Shown: positions 53,474 to 61,985 of the stretch, piece after piece | Layout: each line of letters starts with the position of its first letter | Position numbering within the stretch: position 1 is the stretch's first letter | DNA from: Flavobacterium sp. I-STPP5a | GTDB lineage: Bacteria; Bacteroidota; Bacteroidia; Flavobacteriales; Flavobacteriaceae | Assembly: GCF_009764685.1 (NCBI RefSeq) | Contig: NZ_VHLM01000011.1 | Location: forward strand, 1 to 62,148 | Length of the DNA: 62,148 nucleotides | Direction: 5' to 3' | Notes under the pieces: model-generated | Seen by the model: only the letters and a program-made list of their open reading frames with translations | Told to the model about the DNA's origin: nothing | Databases searched by the model: none | Made by a program: the position numbers and the translations under genes

Positions 53474-54295
53474 TTGAAAATCCCTTTGAGAAAATTACTT
53501 CTATTAATTGCTATTCATTTTGTAGCAATCGCTTTAGCACAAACGCAAAAAAGTAAAGCAGAAACAATTCAGAAAAACCAAGAAGCCATTATCGAGGAAT
53601 TCGTGACTAATTGTGTCCAAAATTATAATTACAATTATAATATGGATGAATGGCAAGCTTGTTTAGATGAAGGATTAAAAAAAGACAGTACGGTTGCTTA
53701 TTTGTGGCAGCAAAAGGCGATGCCTTATTTTAAAGCAAAGAAGTATGAAGTTGGGATGCGATATATTGATAAAGCGGTGCAGTACAATCGTGAAAAATGG
53801 CAATCCTATAGAGCTTTTATGAAATGTATTTTTGCTAAAACTTATAAAGAAGCGATTTTAGACTTTGAAGATTGTCAAAAACGTTTTGGTAATAGTTACG
53901 TGATGGATCATACCTATGGGTTTTATATTGGCTTGTCTTATTTGCAACTGAATGAGTACGTAAGAGCAGAAAAGCTTTTTAAGGAATATATTGATGATAT
54001 TTTTAAAAACAGACAAGGTTTGGAACATCCGACCGTTCTTTTTTACCACGGAATTGCGAAATATGAACAGAGCAAGTTATCTGAAGCTATCTTAGAATTT
54101 GATAAAGCTTTGAAAATAGATCCGAATCTGTCGGATGCAAAATATTACAAAGCCGTTTGTTTGGCAAAATTGGGAAGAGTTGAAGAGTATAAGGTAGTAG
54201 AAAAAGAAGCAGAAGAAGCAGGAAAATTAGGATATACGCTTAATGAGGATAATACTGTTTATGAAACCTATCCATATCAGGTAAAATGGAAATGA
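53474..54295 (+). CDS. Exported tetratricopeptide-repeat protein
   Basis: The 273-residue protein starts at a TTG that opens a signal peptide (IPLRKLLLLIAIHFVAIALAQ). Three to four TPR-like helical pairs follow (about 75-245), with AYLWQQKAMPYFKAKKYEVGMRYIDKAV and LFYHGIAKYEQSKLSEAILEFDKALKIDPN the clearest. It should be a periplasmic scaffold for protein contacts; partner unknown. It sits between mutY and ssb, which as I recall are usually direct neighbours in relatives. Confidence 0.75.
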   Translation: MKIPLRKLLLLIAIHFVAIALAQTQKSKAETIQKNQEAIIEEFVTNCVQNYNYNYNMDEWQACLDEGLKKDSTVAYLWQQKAMPYFKAKKYEVGMRYIDKAVQYNREKWQSYRAFMKCIFAKTYKEAILDFEDCQKRFGNSYVMDHTYGFYIGLSYLQLNEYVRAEKLFKEYIDDIFKNRQGLEHPTVLFYHGIAKYEQSKLSEAILEFDKALKIDPNLSDAKYYKAVCLAKLGRVEEYKVVEKEAEEAGKLGYTLNEDNTVYETYPYQVKWK

Positions 54296-54353
54296 CATTT
54301 GAAACAGTGTCGAAAACAAAATTAATTTTCTTAAAAAAGTTTTCTAAAAAATG

Positions 54354-54361
54354 TACCTTTG
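54354..54361 (+). promoter_or_regulatory. -7 promoter element TACCTTTG of ssb
   Basis: It is a perfect TAnnTTTG match 19 bases before the ssb ATG, suggesting that ssb and gldD are transcribed separately from the upstream TPR gene. Confidence 0.5.
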
Positions 54362-54380
54362 ATTTATACCACAAATCACA

Positions 54381-54821
54381 ATGAACGGAACATTAAATAA
54401 GGTCATGCTTATAGGTTATCTTGGTGACGCCATCAAGATGCACTACTTTGAGGGAGGCAATTGTATAGGCAGGTTTCAGCTGGCTACTAATGAAGTCTAC
54501 ATCAATAAAACTACCAATGAAAAAATAACTTCTACAGAATGGCACAATCTTGTAGTGCGTAACAAAGCCGCTGAGCTTTGTGAAAAATACCTTTCTAAGG
54601 GAGATAAAATTTATGTTGAAGGCAGGATTAAATCACGACAATGGCAAGCAGAAGACGGCAGTACAAAGCAAACCATGGAAATTCAAGTGACTGAATTCAC
54701 TTTTCTTACTACAAAAAAAGAAAGCGAAAACAATAAATCTACAGCTGCGGGTGATGATTCAAAAAACACTAATTTTGAACCCGAAAATAAGACGCTACCT
54801 ATTAATGACTTGCCGTTTTGA
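54381..54821 (+). CDS. ssb: Single-stranded DNA-binding protein
   Basis: The 146-residue protein has an OB-fold (about 1-108): NKVMLIGYLGDAI, TEWHNLVVRNKAAELCEKYLSKGDKIYVEGRI, SRQWQAEDGSTKQTMEIQ. A flexible linker leads to the acidic tip NDLPF that recruits repair and replication proteins. It coats ssDNA as a tetramer. It is followed after 41 bp by gldD. Confidence 0.93.
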   Translation: MNGTLNKVMLIGYLGDAIKMHYFEGGNCIGRFQLATNEVYINKTTNEKITSTEWHNLVVRNKAAELCEKYLSKGDKIYVEGRIKSRQWQAEDGSTKQTMEIQVTEFTFLTTKKESENNKSTAAGDDSKNTNFEPENKTLPINDLPF

Positions 54822-54862
54822 AAAAATAAAATAGGATAGTTTCTTTTAAATAAATTTCGATA

Positions 54863-55429
54863 ATGATTTTAAAAAAAATAAAAAATAGCATCACGTTACT
54901 ACTATTGGCTACCGTTTTATTCAGTTGTAAAGAGGAGTTATTGCCGAAACCGGCAGGCTTTTTACGGTTGGATTATCCAGAGGCTACTTATGTCAATTTT
55001 GCCAATGAATGTCCTTTTGGATTTGAGATGAACTCGGAGGCAATCATTAAAAAAGAAAAAAATTGTGGTTTTACCATTACGTATCCTAAAATGAAAGCGA
55101 CCATTTTTTTGACCTATAATCCTGTTCGCAACAACATAAATGCGTTGTTGCGAGATGCGCAAACACTAACTTTTAAACACGTTATAAAAGCAGATGATAT
55201 CTTGGAGCAGCCGTATTTGAATCCAAATAAAAAAGTGTATGGTATGTTTTACCAAGTGGATGGGAATGCTGCTACAAACTCACAATTTTATGTAACAGAC
55301 AGTACTAGGCATTTTGTAACGGGATCTGTATACTTTTATGCCAAGCCCAATTTTGATTCGATTATGCCTGCAGCCAGTTACATAAAAAATGATATGCAGC
55401 GCCTTATGGAAACTTTAAAATGGAAATAA
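54863..55429 (+). CDS. gldD: Gliding motility lipoprotein GldD
   Basis: The 188-residue lipoprotein has a lipobox (TVLFSCKEE). Its body matches GldD: PKPAGFLRLDYPEATY, FGFEMNSEA, ITYPKMKATIFLTY, KVYGMFYQVDGNAATNSQFYVTDSTRHFVTGS. In F. johnsoniae GldD is required for gliding and associated functions. As I recall, gldE (a CBS/HlyC-type membrane protein) lies between ssb and gldD in that species; here only 41 bp separate them, so gldE is absent from this place. The gene ends at a bidirectional terminator. Confidence 0.9.
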   Translation: MILKKIKNSITLLLLATVLFSCKEELLPKPAGFLRLDYPEATYVNFANECPFGFEMNSEAIIKKEKNCGFTITYPKMKATIFLTYNPVRNNINALLRDAQTLTFKHVIKADDILEQPYLNPNKKVYGMFYQVDGNAATNSQFYVTDSTRHFVTGSVYFYAKPNFDSIMPAASYIKNDMQRLMETLKWK

Positions 55430-55477
55430 CAGTTAGGTTATACTGTTAATGTCAAAAAAAGCGTAACCTCTATCAAC

Positions 55478-55505
55478 AAAAAAATCCTCATGTAGAGGAT
55501 TTTTT
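55478..55505. terminator. Bidirectional terminator between gldD and the HMA gene
   Basis: A perfect stem AAAAAATCCTC/GAGGATTTTTT with a five-base loop lies between the convergent genes. Confidence 0.9.
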
Positions 55506-55523
55506 CGTTTTAATATTCAATGT

Positions 55524-55916
55524 TTAAGATTTCATATCTTTTACCTTGTACGTTTTACCATCAGCGGCTGCCTCAACCACTTTGGTTAGTTTTTCAGGTG
55601 ACTGAATGGTTTTGTCGAAGGTTACTTTGGCTTGTTTTGTTTCAAAATTTACGGTGGCTTCTTGAACACCTTCAAGTTGTGTTAAGTCTTCTTGAATGGT
55701 TTTGGCGCAACCTATAGCGCAGGTCATTCCTTCTACTGCAAAGCTTGCCGTTTGTAAATTTGCTGCAGCAATTTTCTTTGGTTTTGCGTTTGGATCTTTT
55801 TTGCCTTCAGCATCAGCAGCAATTTCAGTTCCTGGTTTTTTGTTTTCTGATTCTTTACATCCCACAAAAAGGGTGCAAGCAAACAATAATGCAAGTATTG
55901 ATTTATTGAAATTCAT
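55524..55916 (-). CDS. HMA-domain lipoprotein with CxxxC metal site
   Basis: The 130-residue lipoprotein (lipobox TLFVGCKES) has a Lys/Ala-rich linker (about 25-52) and one heavy-metal-associated domain (about 56-125). The metal loop reads GMTCAIGCAKT, with three residues between the cysteines instead of the usual two. The rest of the ferredoxin-like fold is normal (LEGVQEATVNFETKQAKVTF). It may carry copper or another soft metal at the periplasmic membrane. No P-type ATPase is nearby. Confidence 0.8.
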   Translation of the reverse strand: MNFNKSILALLFACTLFVGCKESENKKPGTEIAADAEGKKDPNAKPKKIAAANLQTASFAVEGMTCAIGCAKTIQEDLTQLEGVQEATVNFETKQAKVTFDKTIQSPEKLTKVVEAAADGKTYKVKDMKS

Positions 55917-56021
55917 GACGTTATTATTAAAAGTTTATTTTCTAAATGTGTTCACAAAATTAATTAAAAAATGAAGGCGTAATTCATAAAAAAAGTACAA
56001 TTTTGGAGTAAAATTATCTAT

Positions 56022-56888
56022 ATGGAATCAAAGCAGTTAAAGTGGGTGTATCTTGTTGTTCTCGCGCTTGTGTGGGGGAGTTCTTTTATTTTGATCAAGA
56101 AAGGATTAGTAGGGTTAACGGCTATGCAATTAGGCTCACTCCGAATTATATTTGCCTCCATTTTTTTAATTATTATTGGTTTTAAAAGCGCTGCTAAAAT
56201 ACCTTCATTCAAATGGAAGTATATTGCGCTAACCTCTTTGTTTGGTACTTTTATTCCAGCCTATTTATTTGCAATTGCGCAAACGGAAATTGATAGTTCC
56301 GTGAGTTCTATATTGAATTCTTTAACGCCTTTGAATACGCTTGTTATTGGTGCACTCGTTTTTGGTTTACAATTTAAAAGAAATCAAACCTTTGGGATAT
56401 TAATAGGACTTATAGGAAGTGCTTTGTTGATTTTGAACGGTGCTTTTCATCATCCTGAGCAAAATTATTACTACGCAATTCTAGTTTTGATAGCGTCAAT
56501 ATGTTATGCAGTAAATGTAAATCTAATCAAGAAGTACTTACATGATTTGAGTCCGTTGAGTATTACAACGGGAAATTTCATCGTGCTTTTGGTACCTGCT
56601 TTTACCGTTTTACTGTTTACTAATTTCTTTTCGCAAGTGGGTGAACTTAAAGTACAAGAGTCGGTCTTGTTTATTATGATTCTTGGGGTAGTAGGGACAG
56701 GAATTGCAAATATTCTTTTCTTTAAATTGATTCAAATGTCTTCACCTGTTTTTGCTACATCAGTAACGTATTTAATTCCTGTTGTTGCTTTTTGTTGGGG
56801 ATTGTTAGACCATGAAATGTTGACACCTGTGCAGCTTTTTGGTGCTTTTATTGTTTTAATAGGAGTGTATTTGTCTGCTAAAAAATAA
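56022..56888 (+). CDS. EamA/DMT-superfamily transporter
   Basis: The 288-residue protein has about ten transmembrane helices in two EamA halves. The first contains VVLALVWGSSFILIKKGLVGL and the second starts near residue 145 (NYYYAILVLIASICYAVNVNLIKKYL). Family members export metabolites or drugs; the substrate cannot be predicted. It is a single gene followed by repeat R6. Confidence 0.85.
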   Translation: MESKQLKWVYLVVLALVWGSSFILIKKGLVGLTAMQLGSLRIIFASIFLIIIGFKSAAKIPSFKWKYIALTSLFGTFIPAYLFAIAQTEIDSSVSSILNSLTPLNTLVIGALVFGLQFKRNQTFGILIGLIGSALLILNGAFHHPEQNYYYAILVLIASICYAVNVNLIKKYLHDLSPLSITTGNFIVLLVPAFTVLLFTNFFSQVGELKVQESVLFIMILGVVGTGIANILFFKLIQMSSPVFATSVTYLIPVVAFCWGLLDHEMLTPVQLFGAFIVLIGVYLSAKK

Positions 56889-56907
56889 TTGTTCTTATAA
56901 CGGTTTT

Positions 56908-57021
56908 GCGTGAGGGAAAGCAGCAAGCTACCGAAGTAGCGCGTATTGCCCGACGGCATAAAAAAAGGGACCAACTAGCCGGTATTGCTGAGTAGGTCCC
57001 TTTTTTTATGGGGTCACGCCC
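56908..57021 (+). repeat. Interspersed repeat R6 with terminator core
   Basis: GCGTGAGGG at the start and GGTCACGCCC at the end mark the second form of the interspersed repeat also seen in R5. The core has a stem AAAGGGACC/GGTCCCTTT (56962-57006) with A and T tracts. It can terminate the EamA gene and the convergent M16 gene. Confidence 0.65.
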
Positions 57022-57036
57022 AAGAAATTTTGAATC

Positions 57037-57065
57037 AAAAAAGGTTGTCTATTGCTAGACAACCT
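57037..57065 (-). terminator. Terminator of the M16 operon
   Basis: A perfect 10-bp stem AGGTTGTCTA/TAGACAACCT with a four-base loop is followed on the minus strand by TTTTTT, 22 bp beyond the stop at 57088. Confidence 0.88.
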
Positions 57066-57087
57066 ATATTATTTATGCGCTGTTTAT

Positions 57088-59136
57088 TTATTGAAAATCA
57101 GTAGCAAGTACTCCTTCGTTAATTTTAACATCACTTATTTTAATGTCAAGTTCAAAACCTACATTTTGAATCATGTTAAAAGGAACTTTCACGCCTTTTA
57201 CTTCTCTATAATCACTATATGAAGTAGTTTTAGTCATGCTCTTGCCGCCTTGTTCTAATACAACTGATTCAGCTACTTTTAAACCTGAAGCCACATCATA
57301 GAACAATGTAGTTTTACCATTTTTTATTGCGTACGCATCTTTACCATTAATTGGTTCAATGTTTACCAATGTAAGACCTTCTTTTGTAGCGAGTGTTAAT
57401 TCTTTGAATGGAGTAGCTTCTGCTTTCATATCGTTTAGCATTTCGCCTTCAAGAATTTGTTTTTGTCCTTGTTGCATAACATAGCCTCCTTTTTCATTTA
57501 CCACTTGCTTCATTAAGCTCATCGTTCCCATGGCTAACTCTACCATTAGCATTCCTTTTGAATCGGTTTTTGAAACAAAACTCAATGGAGCTGGTGCCTG
57601 TGGAATTGTAGTACTACCGTTCATCACGATGGTTTTTACTGCTTGTGCTGCTTGAAGTCCACCAATAGATTTGATGTAATTGTCAAGAACACTTTTTACT
57701 GTAACTCCTGCAGGAATAGCTTTCTTTAACTCTGGTTTTGCAGTTGGATTACCGTATTTATCAAAATATTGTACTGGATATTTTAGTTTTTCTAATCCAG
57801 CAGCGACATCAGCAGCTTTACCTACTATAACGATGCGGCTATTATCAGCTAAGAAATATTTGTTAGCTACTCTTAAAATATCATCGGCAGTTACGGCACT
57901 GATGTTTTTAATGTAGTTTTCGTAGAAATCAGCAGGTAAACCTTGTGATTGTATTCTTAAAGCATAACCAGCAACAGTTTGAGGTTTTTCAATTTGCATT
58001 ACAAATCTACCAATGTATCCCGCTTTTACGCTTGCTAGCATTTCTTCAGAAACTTTTTCAGTTCTAATCTTTTTTAATTCTTTGAAAATTTCAACTACTG
58101 TACTGTCTGTAACAGTGTTGCGGACTTGAGTAGAAGCATTGAAAGTTCCAACTCTTTTGTCTCCAGAAATGCTACTTCTAGCACCGTAAGTCCATCCATG
58201 AGCTTCTCTCAAGTTCATGTTGATGTAACTGTTAAAGTCACCACCTAAAATTTGGTTTGCAATTAAAACAGCAAAATAATCAGGATCTGTCATTTTAAGT
58301 TTAGACATATTCACCACAGCAACTTCTGATTGCACTGCGTTTGGCATGTCAATAAAGTTAATTTGCGTTTGAGGAACATCCTTTGGATCTGTATATGCTA
58401 TTGATGGCGCTATGGCTTTTTTCCAGTTACTAAAGAATTTTTCAACCATTTTTTTAGTCTCGCTAAACTTTACGTCTCCAACAATAATTAGGTAAGCGTT
58501 ACTAGGAACAAAATAGGTGTTGTAATTTGTTTTTACATCCTCTAGAGTTACATTTTTTACCGTAGTTTCGCTTACAAACTCACCAGCTGGATGATTTTTC
58601 CCGTAGGTTAAAACATTTACAACTCTTCCAGCTACTGCTGAAACACTTTTTTCATTTGCCTTTAACCCTTCAATAAATTTTGCTTTTTCTTTGTCAAATT
58701 CCTCTTGAGTAAAAACAGGATTCAGGGCGCCATCAGCCATTAATTCTAAAACACGTCCTGCGTATTTTGAAAGAGAGCTTGCTGATGCTCCATTAGAACT
58801 AAAATTGATGTTTGCTCCAAGAAAATCAACCTCTTCGTTGAAAGCTGTTTTAGAAATTTTTGTAGTTCCACTGCCTATCAAAGCGCTTGTCATCTCAGAC
58901 ACACCTTTTTTATCGCCTTCAGTGTAAGGGTCGTTATCTAACGTAAGGCTAAAGGATACGCGTGGTAGTTTATGGTTTTCAACTACCATAACTTTTAAAC
59001 CATTTTTTAATTCAAATGTTTGTGGTTTTCCAATTTTGATTGTTGGAGCCACTCCAGGTTTTGGCTGTGGGATGATTTGTCCTTGCATAATTAGAGTTAA
59101 GAACAAGCTTGATATAATTAATATTGATTTTTTCAT
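57088..59136 (-). CDS. M16-family protein lacking HxxEH, with C-terminal LolA-like extension
   Basis: The 682-residue exported protein (signal peptide about 1-19) has two M16 halves (about 25-260 and 265-455). The zinc motif is absent: the matching position reads GVSEMTSALIGSGT, so this is the non-catalytic partner. A C-terminal domain (about 475-682, YIKSIGGLQAAQAVKTIVMNG) resembles LolA/LolB-like outer-membrane lipoprotein-sorting folds. It is co-transcribed with the active M16 gene 11 bp upstream, suggesting a periplasmic heterodimeric peptidase. Confidence 0.85.
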   Translation of the reverse strand: MKKSILIISSLFLTLIMQGQIIPQPKPGVAPTIKIGKPQTFELKNGLKVMVVENHKLPRVSFSLTLDNDPYTEGDKKGVSEMTSALIGSGTTKISKTAFNEEVDFLGANINFSSNGASASSLSKYAGRVLELMADGALNPVFTQEEFDKEKAKFIEGLKANEKSVSAVAGRVVNVLTYGKNHPAGEFVSETTVKNVTLEDVKTNYNTYFVPSNAYLIIVGDVKFSETKKMVEKFFSNWKKAIAPSIAYTDPKDVPQTQINFIDMPNAVQSEVAVVNMSKLKMTDPDYFAVLIANQILGGDFNSYINMNLREAHGWTYGARSSISGDKRVGTFNASTQVRNTVTDSTVVEIFKELKKIRTEKVSEEMLASVKAGYIGRFVMQIEKPQTVAGYALRIQSQGLPADFYENYIKNISAVTADDILRVANKYFLADNSRIVIVGKAADVAAGLEKLKYPVQYFDKYGNPTAKPELKKAIPAGVTVKSVLDNYIKSIGGLQAAQAVKTIVMNGSTTIPQAPAPLSFVSKTDSKGMLMVELAMGTMSLMKQVVNEKGGYVMQQGQKQILEGEMLNDMKAEATPFKELTLATKEGLTLVNIEPINGKDAYAIKNGKTTLFYDVASGLKVAESVVLEQGGKSMTKTTSYSDYREVKGVKVPFNMIQNVGFELDIKISDVKINEGVLATDFQ

Positions 59137-59147
59137 AATGAGATATC

Positions 59148-60473
59148 TTAGTTTTGAGCTTTGTCTTTAGATGGAACGTAATCCAAAACTAACCTTTGGT
59201 TTGGATTCAAATATTTTTTTGCAACATCTCTTATTTCCTCACGAGTAATAGATTGGTAGATCTCTATTTCGGTGTTGATCAAGTTTACATCGCCGTACAA
59301 TAAATAGTAGGTTGCAAGATTATCTGCAATACCATCAATTGTTGAATTGCTGTTTACGTATTGATTTTCGAACTTGTTTTGTAATTTTTGTAAATCCTTT
59401 TCAGAAATCAATTCAGTTTGAAGTTTTACAATCTCTGCATCAATTTCAGCAAGAATATTTTCAACAGTATTTGGTGCTTGTGGTAAGCCGTAAATAATGT
59501 AGCTTCCGTAGTCTTCTTGGTTATTACTAAAAGCACCTATTTGCAAAGCCATTTTCTTATCGTCTACAATTTTCTTGTACAATCTAGAGCTTTTTCCATC
59601 GCTTAATATTGATGAAATCATATCTAATACTCTTGCGTCTCTTGTTTTCATAGATGGCGTTCTGTAGGCAGCAACTATAGCAGGGATTTGAATGTTTGCA
59701 TCTTCGAATTTTGCTTTTATAGTTTGTGTAATTGGTTCTTCGACAAATGTTTCTCTTTGTATTGGAGCTCCTTTTTGAATTGGTCCAAAATATTTTTGAA
59801 TCCATTCTTTTGCTTGTTCTTTTTTGAAATCTCCTGCTACAATTAAAACCGCATTATTAGGAATGTAGTATTTCTTGTTAAAAGCTTGGAATTCCTCCAG
59901 TGTTGCAGCATCTAAATGGCTCATAGAACCAATAGTTGCCCAACGGTATGGGTGTTTTGTAAAAATGTTCTTTTTTACTTCGGCTAAAAAGTTACCATAA
60001 GGCTGGTTGTCTACACGTAGTCTTTTTTCTTCTTTTACTACTTCGTTTTGAGTATCAACACCTATCTGATTAATTACTGGATGTAACATTCTTTCGGCTT
60101 CCATCCACAATCCTAACTCTAAGTTGTTAGATGGGAAAACTTCATAGTAATACGTTCTGTCATCTGTAGTATTGGCGTTATTAACTCCTCCATTTCCAGT
60201 TACAATTTTAAACCACTCTCCACGTTTTATATTTTCGGTTCCTTCAAATAATAAGTGTTCAAAAAAGTGAGCAAAACCAGTACGTTCTGGATTTTCGTCT
60301 TTGGCTCCCACATGGTACATCACAGATGTGATAACTGTAGGTGCAGATGGGTCATTGTGTAAAATTACATGTAAGCCATTGTCTAATTTGTATTCCTCAA
60401 AAGCTACTTTCTGCGCAGAAGCGACTCCTCCTAGCATAAACAAAGCACCTAAAGCCATTAATGAATTTTTCAT
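59148..60473 (-). CDS. Periplasmic M16-family zinc peptidase
   Basis: The 441-residue exported peptidase (signal peptide MKNSLMALGALFMLGGVASAQ) has the inverted zinc motif His69-x2-Glu72-His73 (HFFEHLLFEGTE) and the downstream Glu in QNEVVKEEKRLR. R-x-Y/G-type segments (WATIGSMSHLDAATLEEF, YIPNNAVLIVAGDF) are typical of M16B. It likely degrades small peptides in the periplasm as the active half of a heterodimer with the next gene. Confidence 0.9.
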   Translation of the reverse strand: MKNSLMALGALFMLGGVASAQKVAFEEYKLDNGLHVILHNDPSAPTVITSVMYHVGAKDENPERTGFAHFFEHLLFEGTENIKRGEWFKIVTGNGGVNNANTTDDRTYYYEVFPSNNLELGLWMEAERMLHPVINQIGVDTQNEVVKEEKRLRVDNQPYGNFLAEVKKNIFTKHPYRWATIGSMSHLDAATLEEFQAFNKKYYIPNNAVLIVAGDFKKEQAKEWIQKYFGPIQKGAPIQRETFVEEPITQTIKAKFEDANIQIPAIVAAYRTPSMKTRDARVLDMISSILSDGKSSRLYKKIVDDKKMALQIGAFSNNQEDYGSYIIYGLPQAPNTVENILAEIDAEIVKLQTELISEKDLQKLQNKFENQYVNSNSTIDGIADNLATYYLLYGDVNLINTEIEIYQSITREEIRDVAKKYLNPNQRLVLDYVPSKDKAQN

Positions 60474-60647
60474 AAGGTTAATAATTTTATTAATATAACA
60501 ATTAGTAGTGCAGATATTTATTTTGTTACAGTAAAAATGCGACCCAAATAAACTTTAACATCTGTTTGTTTTAGATTAGAGATAGTGATCTTGAAACGAA
60601 TAGTAAATCAAACGTTTAGGGGTTTGAAATATTTTTTACAGTACGGA

Positions 60648-60677
60648 TTGCAGGTTAGAAATATAATTGTATATTTG
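60648..60677 (+). promoter_or_regulatory. rplU promoter (-33 TTG and -7 TATATTTG)
   Basis: TATATTTG (60670-60677) matches TAnnTTTG, with TTG at 60648-60650 giving 19 bp spacing. It is the clearest two-part Bacteroidota promoter in the window and lies 30 bp before the rplU ATG. Confidence 0.65.
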
Positions 60678-60707
60678 CAACCTTAGAAATTATTAAAACA
60701 ATTCAGT

Positions 60708-61130
60708 ATGTATGCAATCGTAGAGATAGCAGGGCAACAATTTAAAGTAAGCAAAGACTTAAAGGTTTATGTAAACCGTTTGTCTAATGAAGAAGGATCA
60801 AAAGTTTCTTTTGATAAAGTTCTTTTATTAGATGATAACGGAGCAATCACTTTAGGCGCCCCAGCTATAGAAGGTGCTTCAGTAGAAGCTAAAGTGTTAC
60901 AACACTTAAAAGGAGATAAAGTTATCATTTTCAAAAAGAAAAGAAGAAAAGGATACAAAAAGAGAAACGGTCACAGACAATATCTTACTCAAATTGTAAT
61001 TGAAGGTATTACTGGTGTAGGTGCAAAAAAAGCAGCTCCTAAGAAAGCGGCAGTAGAAGCTAGTACTGAAGAAGTAGCAGCTCCTAAGAAAAAAGCAACC
61101 AAAGCTAAAAAAGAAGATACTCAAGAATAA
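60708..61130 (+). CDS. rplU: 50S ribosomal protein L21
   Basis: The 140-residue protein starts MYAIVEIAGQQFKVSKDLKV and has the L21 core (VLQHLKGDKVIIFKKKRRKGYKKRNGHRQYLTQI). About 37 extra C-terminal residues are Lys/Ala/Glu-rich (APKKAAVEASTEEVAAPKKK), a low-complexity tail beyond the E. coli protein of about 103 residues. It binds 23S rRNA and is in one operon with rpmA. Confidence 0.95.
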   Translation: MYAIVEIAGQQFKVSKDLKVYVNRLSNEEGSKVSFDKVLLLDDNGAITLGAPAIEGASVEAKVLQHLKGDKVIIFKKKRRKGYKKRNGHRQYLTQIVIEGITGVGAKKAAPKKAAVEASTEEVAAPKKKATKAKKEDTQE

Positions 61131-61153
61131 TAACAATATAAAACTAATACGTC

Positions 61154-61420
61154 ATGGCTCACAAGAAAGGTGTCGGTAGTTCTAAGAATGGTAGAGAATC
61201 AGAATCAAAACGTTTAGGCGTAAAGATTTTTGGTGGTCAAGCTGCTATTGCTGGGAACATCATCGTAAGACAAAGAGGTTCAAAACATAATCCAGGTGCT
61301 AATGTTTACATCAGTAAAGATCACACACTACACGCAAGAGTAGATGGAGTTGTTTTCTTCCAAAAGAAAAGAGATAATAAATCTTATGTTTCTATCCTTC
61401 CATTTGAAGTTGAAGCATAA
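61154..61420 (+). CDS. rpmA: 50S ribosomal protein L27
   Basis: The 88-residue protein starts [20 protein letters not shown], giving the flexible N-terminal tail that reaches the peptidyl transferase centre, and continues with [22 protein letters not shown]. There is no Firmicute-type N-terminal extension. It lies 23 bp after rplU and ends at a terminator. Confidence 0.96.
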   Translation: MAHKKGVGSSKNGRESESKRLGVKIFGGQAAIAGNIIVRQRGSKHNPGANVYISKDHTLHARVDGVVFFQKKRDNKSYVSILPFEVEA

Positions 61421-61442
61421 TTGATTTTCTCAATTATTTAAA

Positions 61443-61478
61443 AGTCCGTCTCGTTATAAAACGAGACGGATTTTTTTT
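61443..61478 (+). terminator. Terminator of the rplU-rpmA operon
   Basis: A perfect stem AGTCCGTCTCGTT/AACGAGACGGA(T) with ATAA loop is followed by eight T residues. Confidence 0.92.
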
Positions 61479-61546
61479 ATACTCACGCAAGGGCTCTCTG
61501 TAGTGAAGAGAGTAGAGAAGTGAATAAATAGATAAGAGTTAGATTT

Positions 61547-61585
61547 AACAAAGCTTCTAGCCTTTTAAAGGCTAGAAGCTTTGTT
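61547..61585. other. Perfect 16-bp inverted repeat of unknown role
   Basis: AACAAAGCTTCTAGCC and its exact complement flank a seven-base loop. It has no T run beyond TTGTTG, and no gene ends here except rpmA, which already has a terminator. Confidence 0.7.
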
Positions 61586-61597
61586 GTACATACTTCC

Positions 61598-61958
61598 GCA
61601 TGAGGGATTACTTCACTTCGATTTTATTTTTATCGGAGTTCATTGAACTTCGTTTGCAGCGACATCCTTTTATGAAGCGCAGCGCAATAAAAGATACAGC
61701 GAATAGCCCGAGAGGGCACTGAAAAAGTCCCTCGAATAAGGAAAATGAAAATAACTAAAAAGGAGCGAAAACACAATGGTTTCGCTCCTTTTAGTTATTA
61801 CAAACCCCTTGTAATCTAAGAAGATTAAATTTGACTAAAAAAAGACGATTAAATAAAATCAAAGCCTTATTTAATCACTTTTTTTAATGATTTTTGAAAA
61901 CAGGGACTTTTTCAGTGCCCTCTAGCCCGACCCGCAGTTTTTACGGACGGTCATGCCC
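61598..61958 (+). repeat. Interspersed repeat R5, interrupted by a MITE
   Basis: GCATGAGGG at the left and GGTCATGCCC at the right resemble R6. The core (CAGCGACATCCTTTT...AAAAGATACAGCGAATAGCCC) resembles R1-R4. MITE M3 is inserted within AGCCCGACCCGCAG. No gene lies in 61479-62097. Confidence 0.65.
61712..61922 (+). mobile_element. MITE copy M3 (211 bp)
   Basis: It has ends GAGGGCACTG...CAGTGCCCTC and an 8-bp target duplication TAGCCCGA (61704-61711 and 61923-61930). It differs from M1 by a single internal T-to-C change and by terminal bases, indicating recent spread. Confidence 0.85.
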
Positions 61959-61985
61959 AAAAACAAAAAACCCTCACATTACTGC

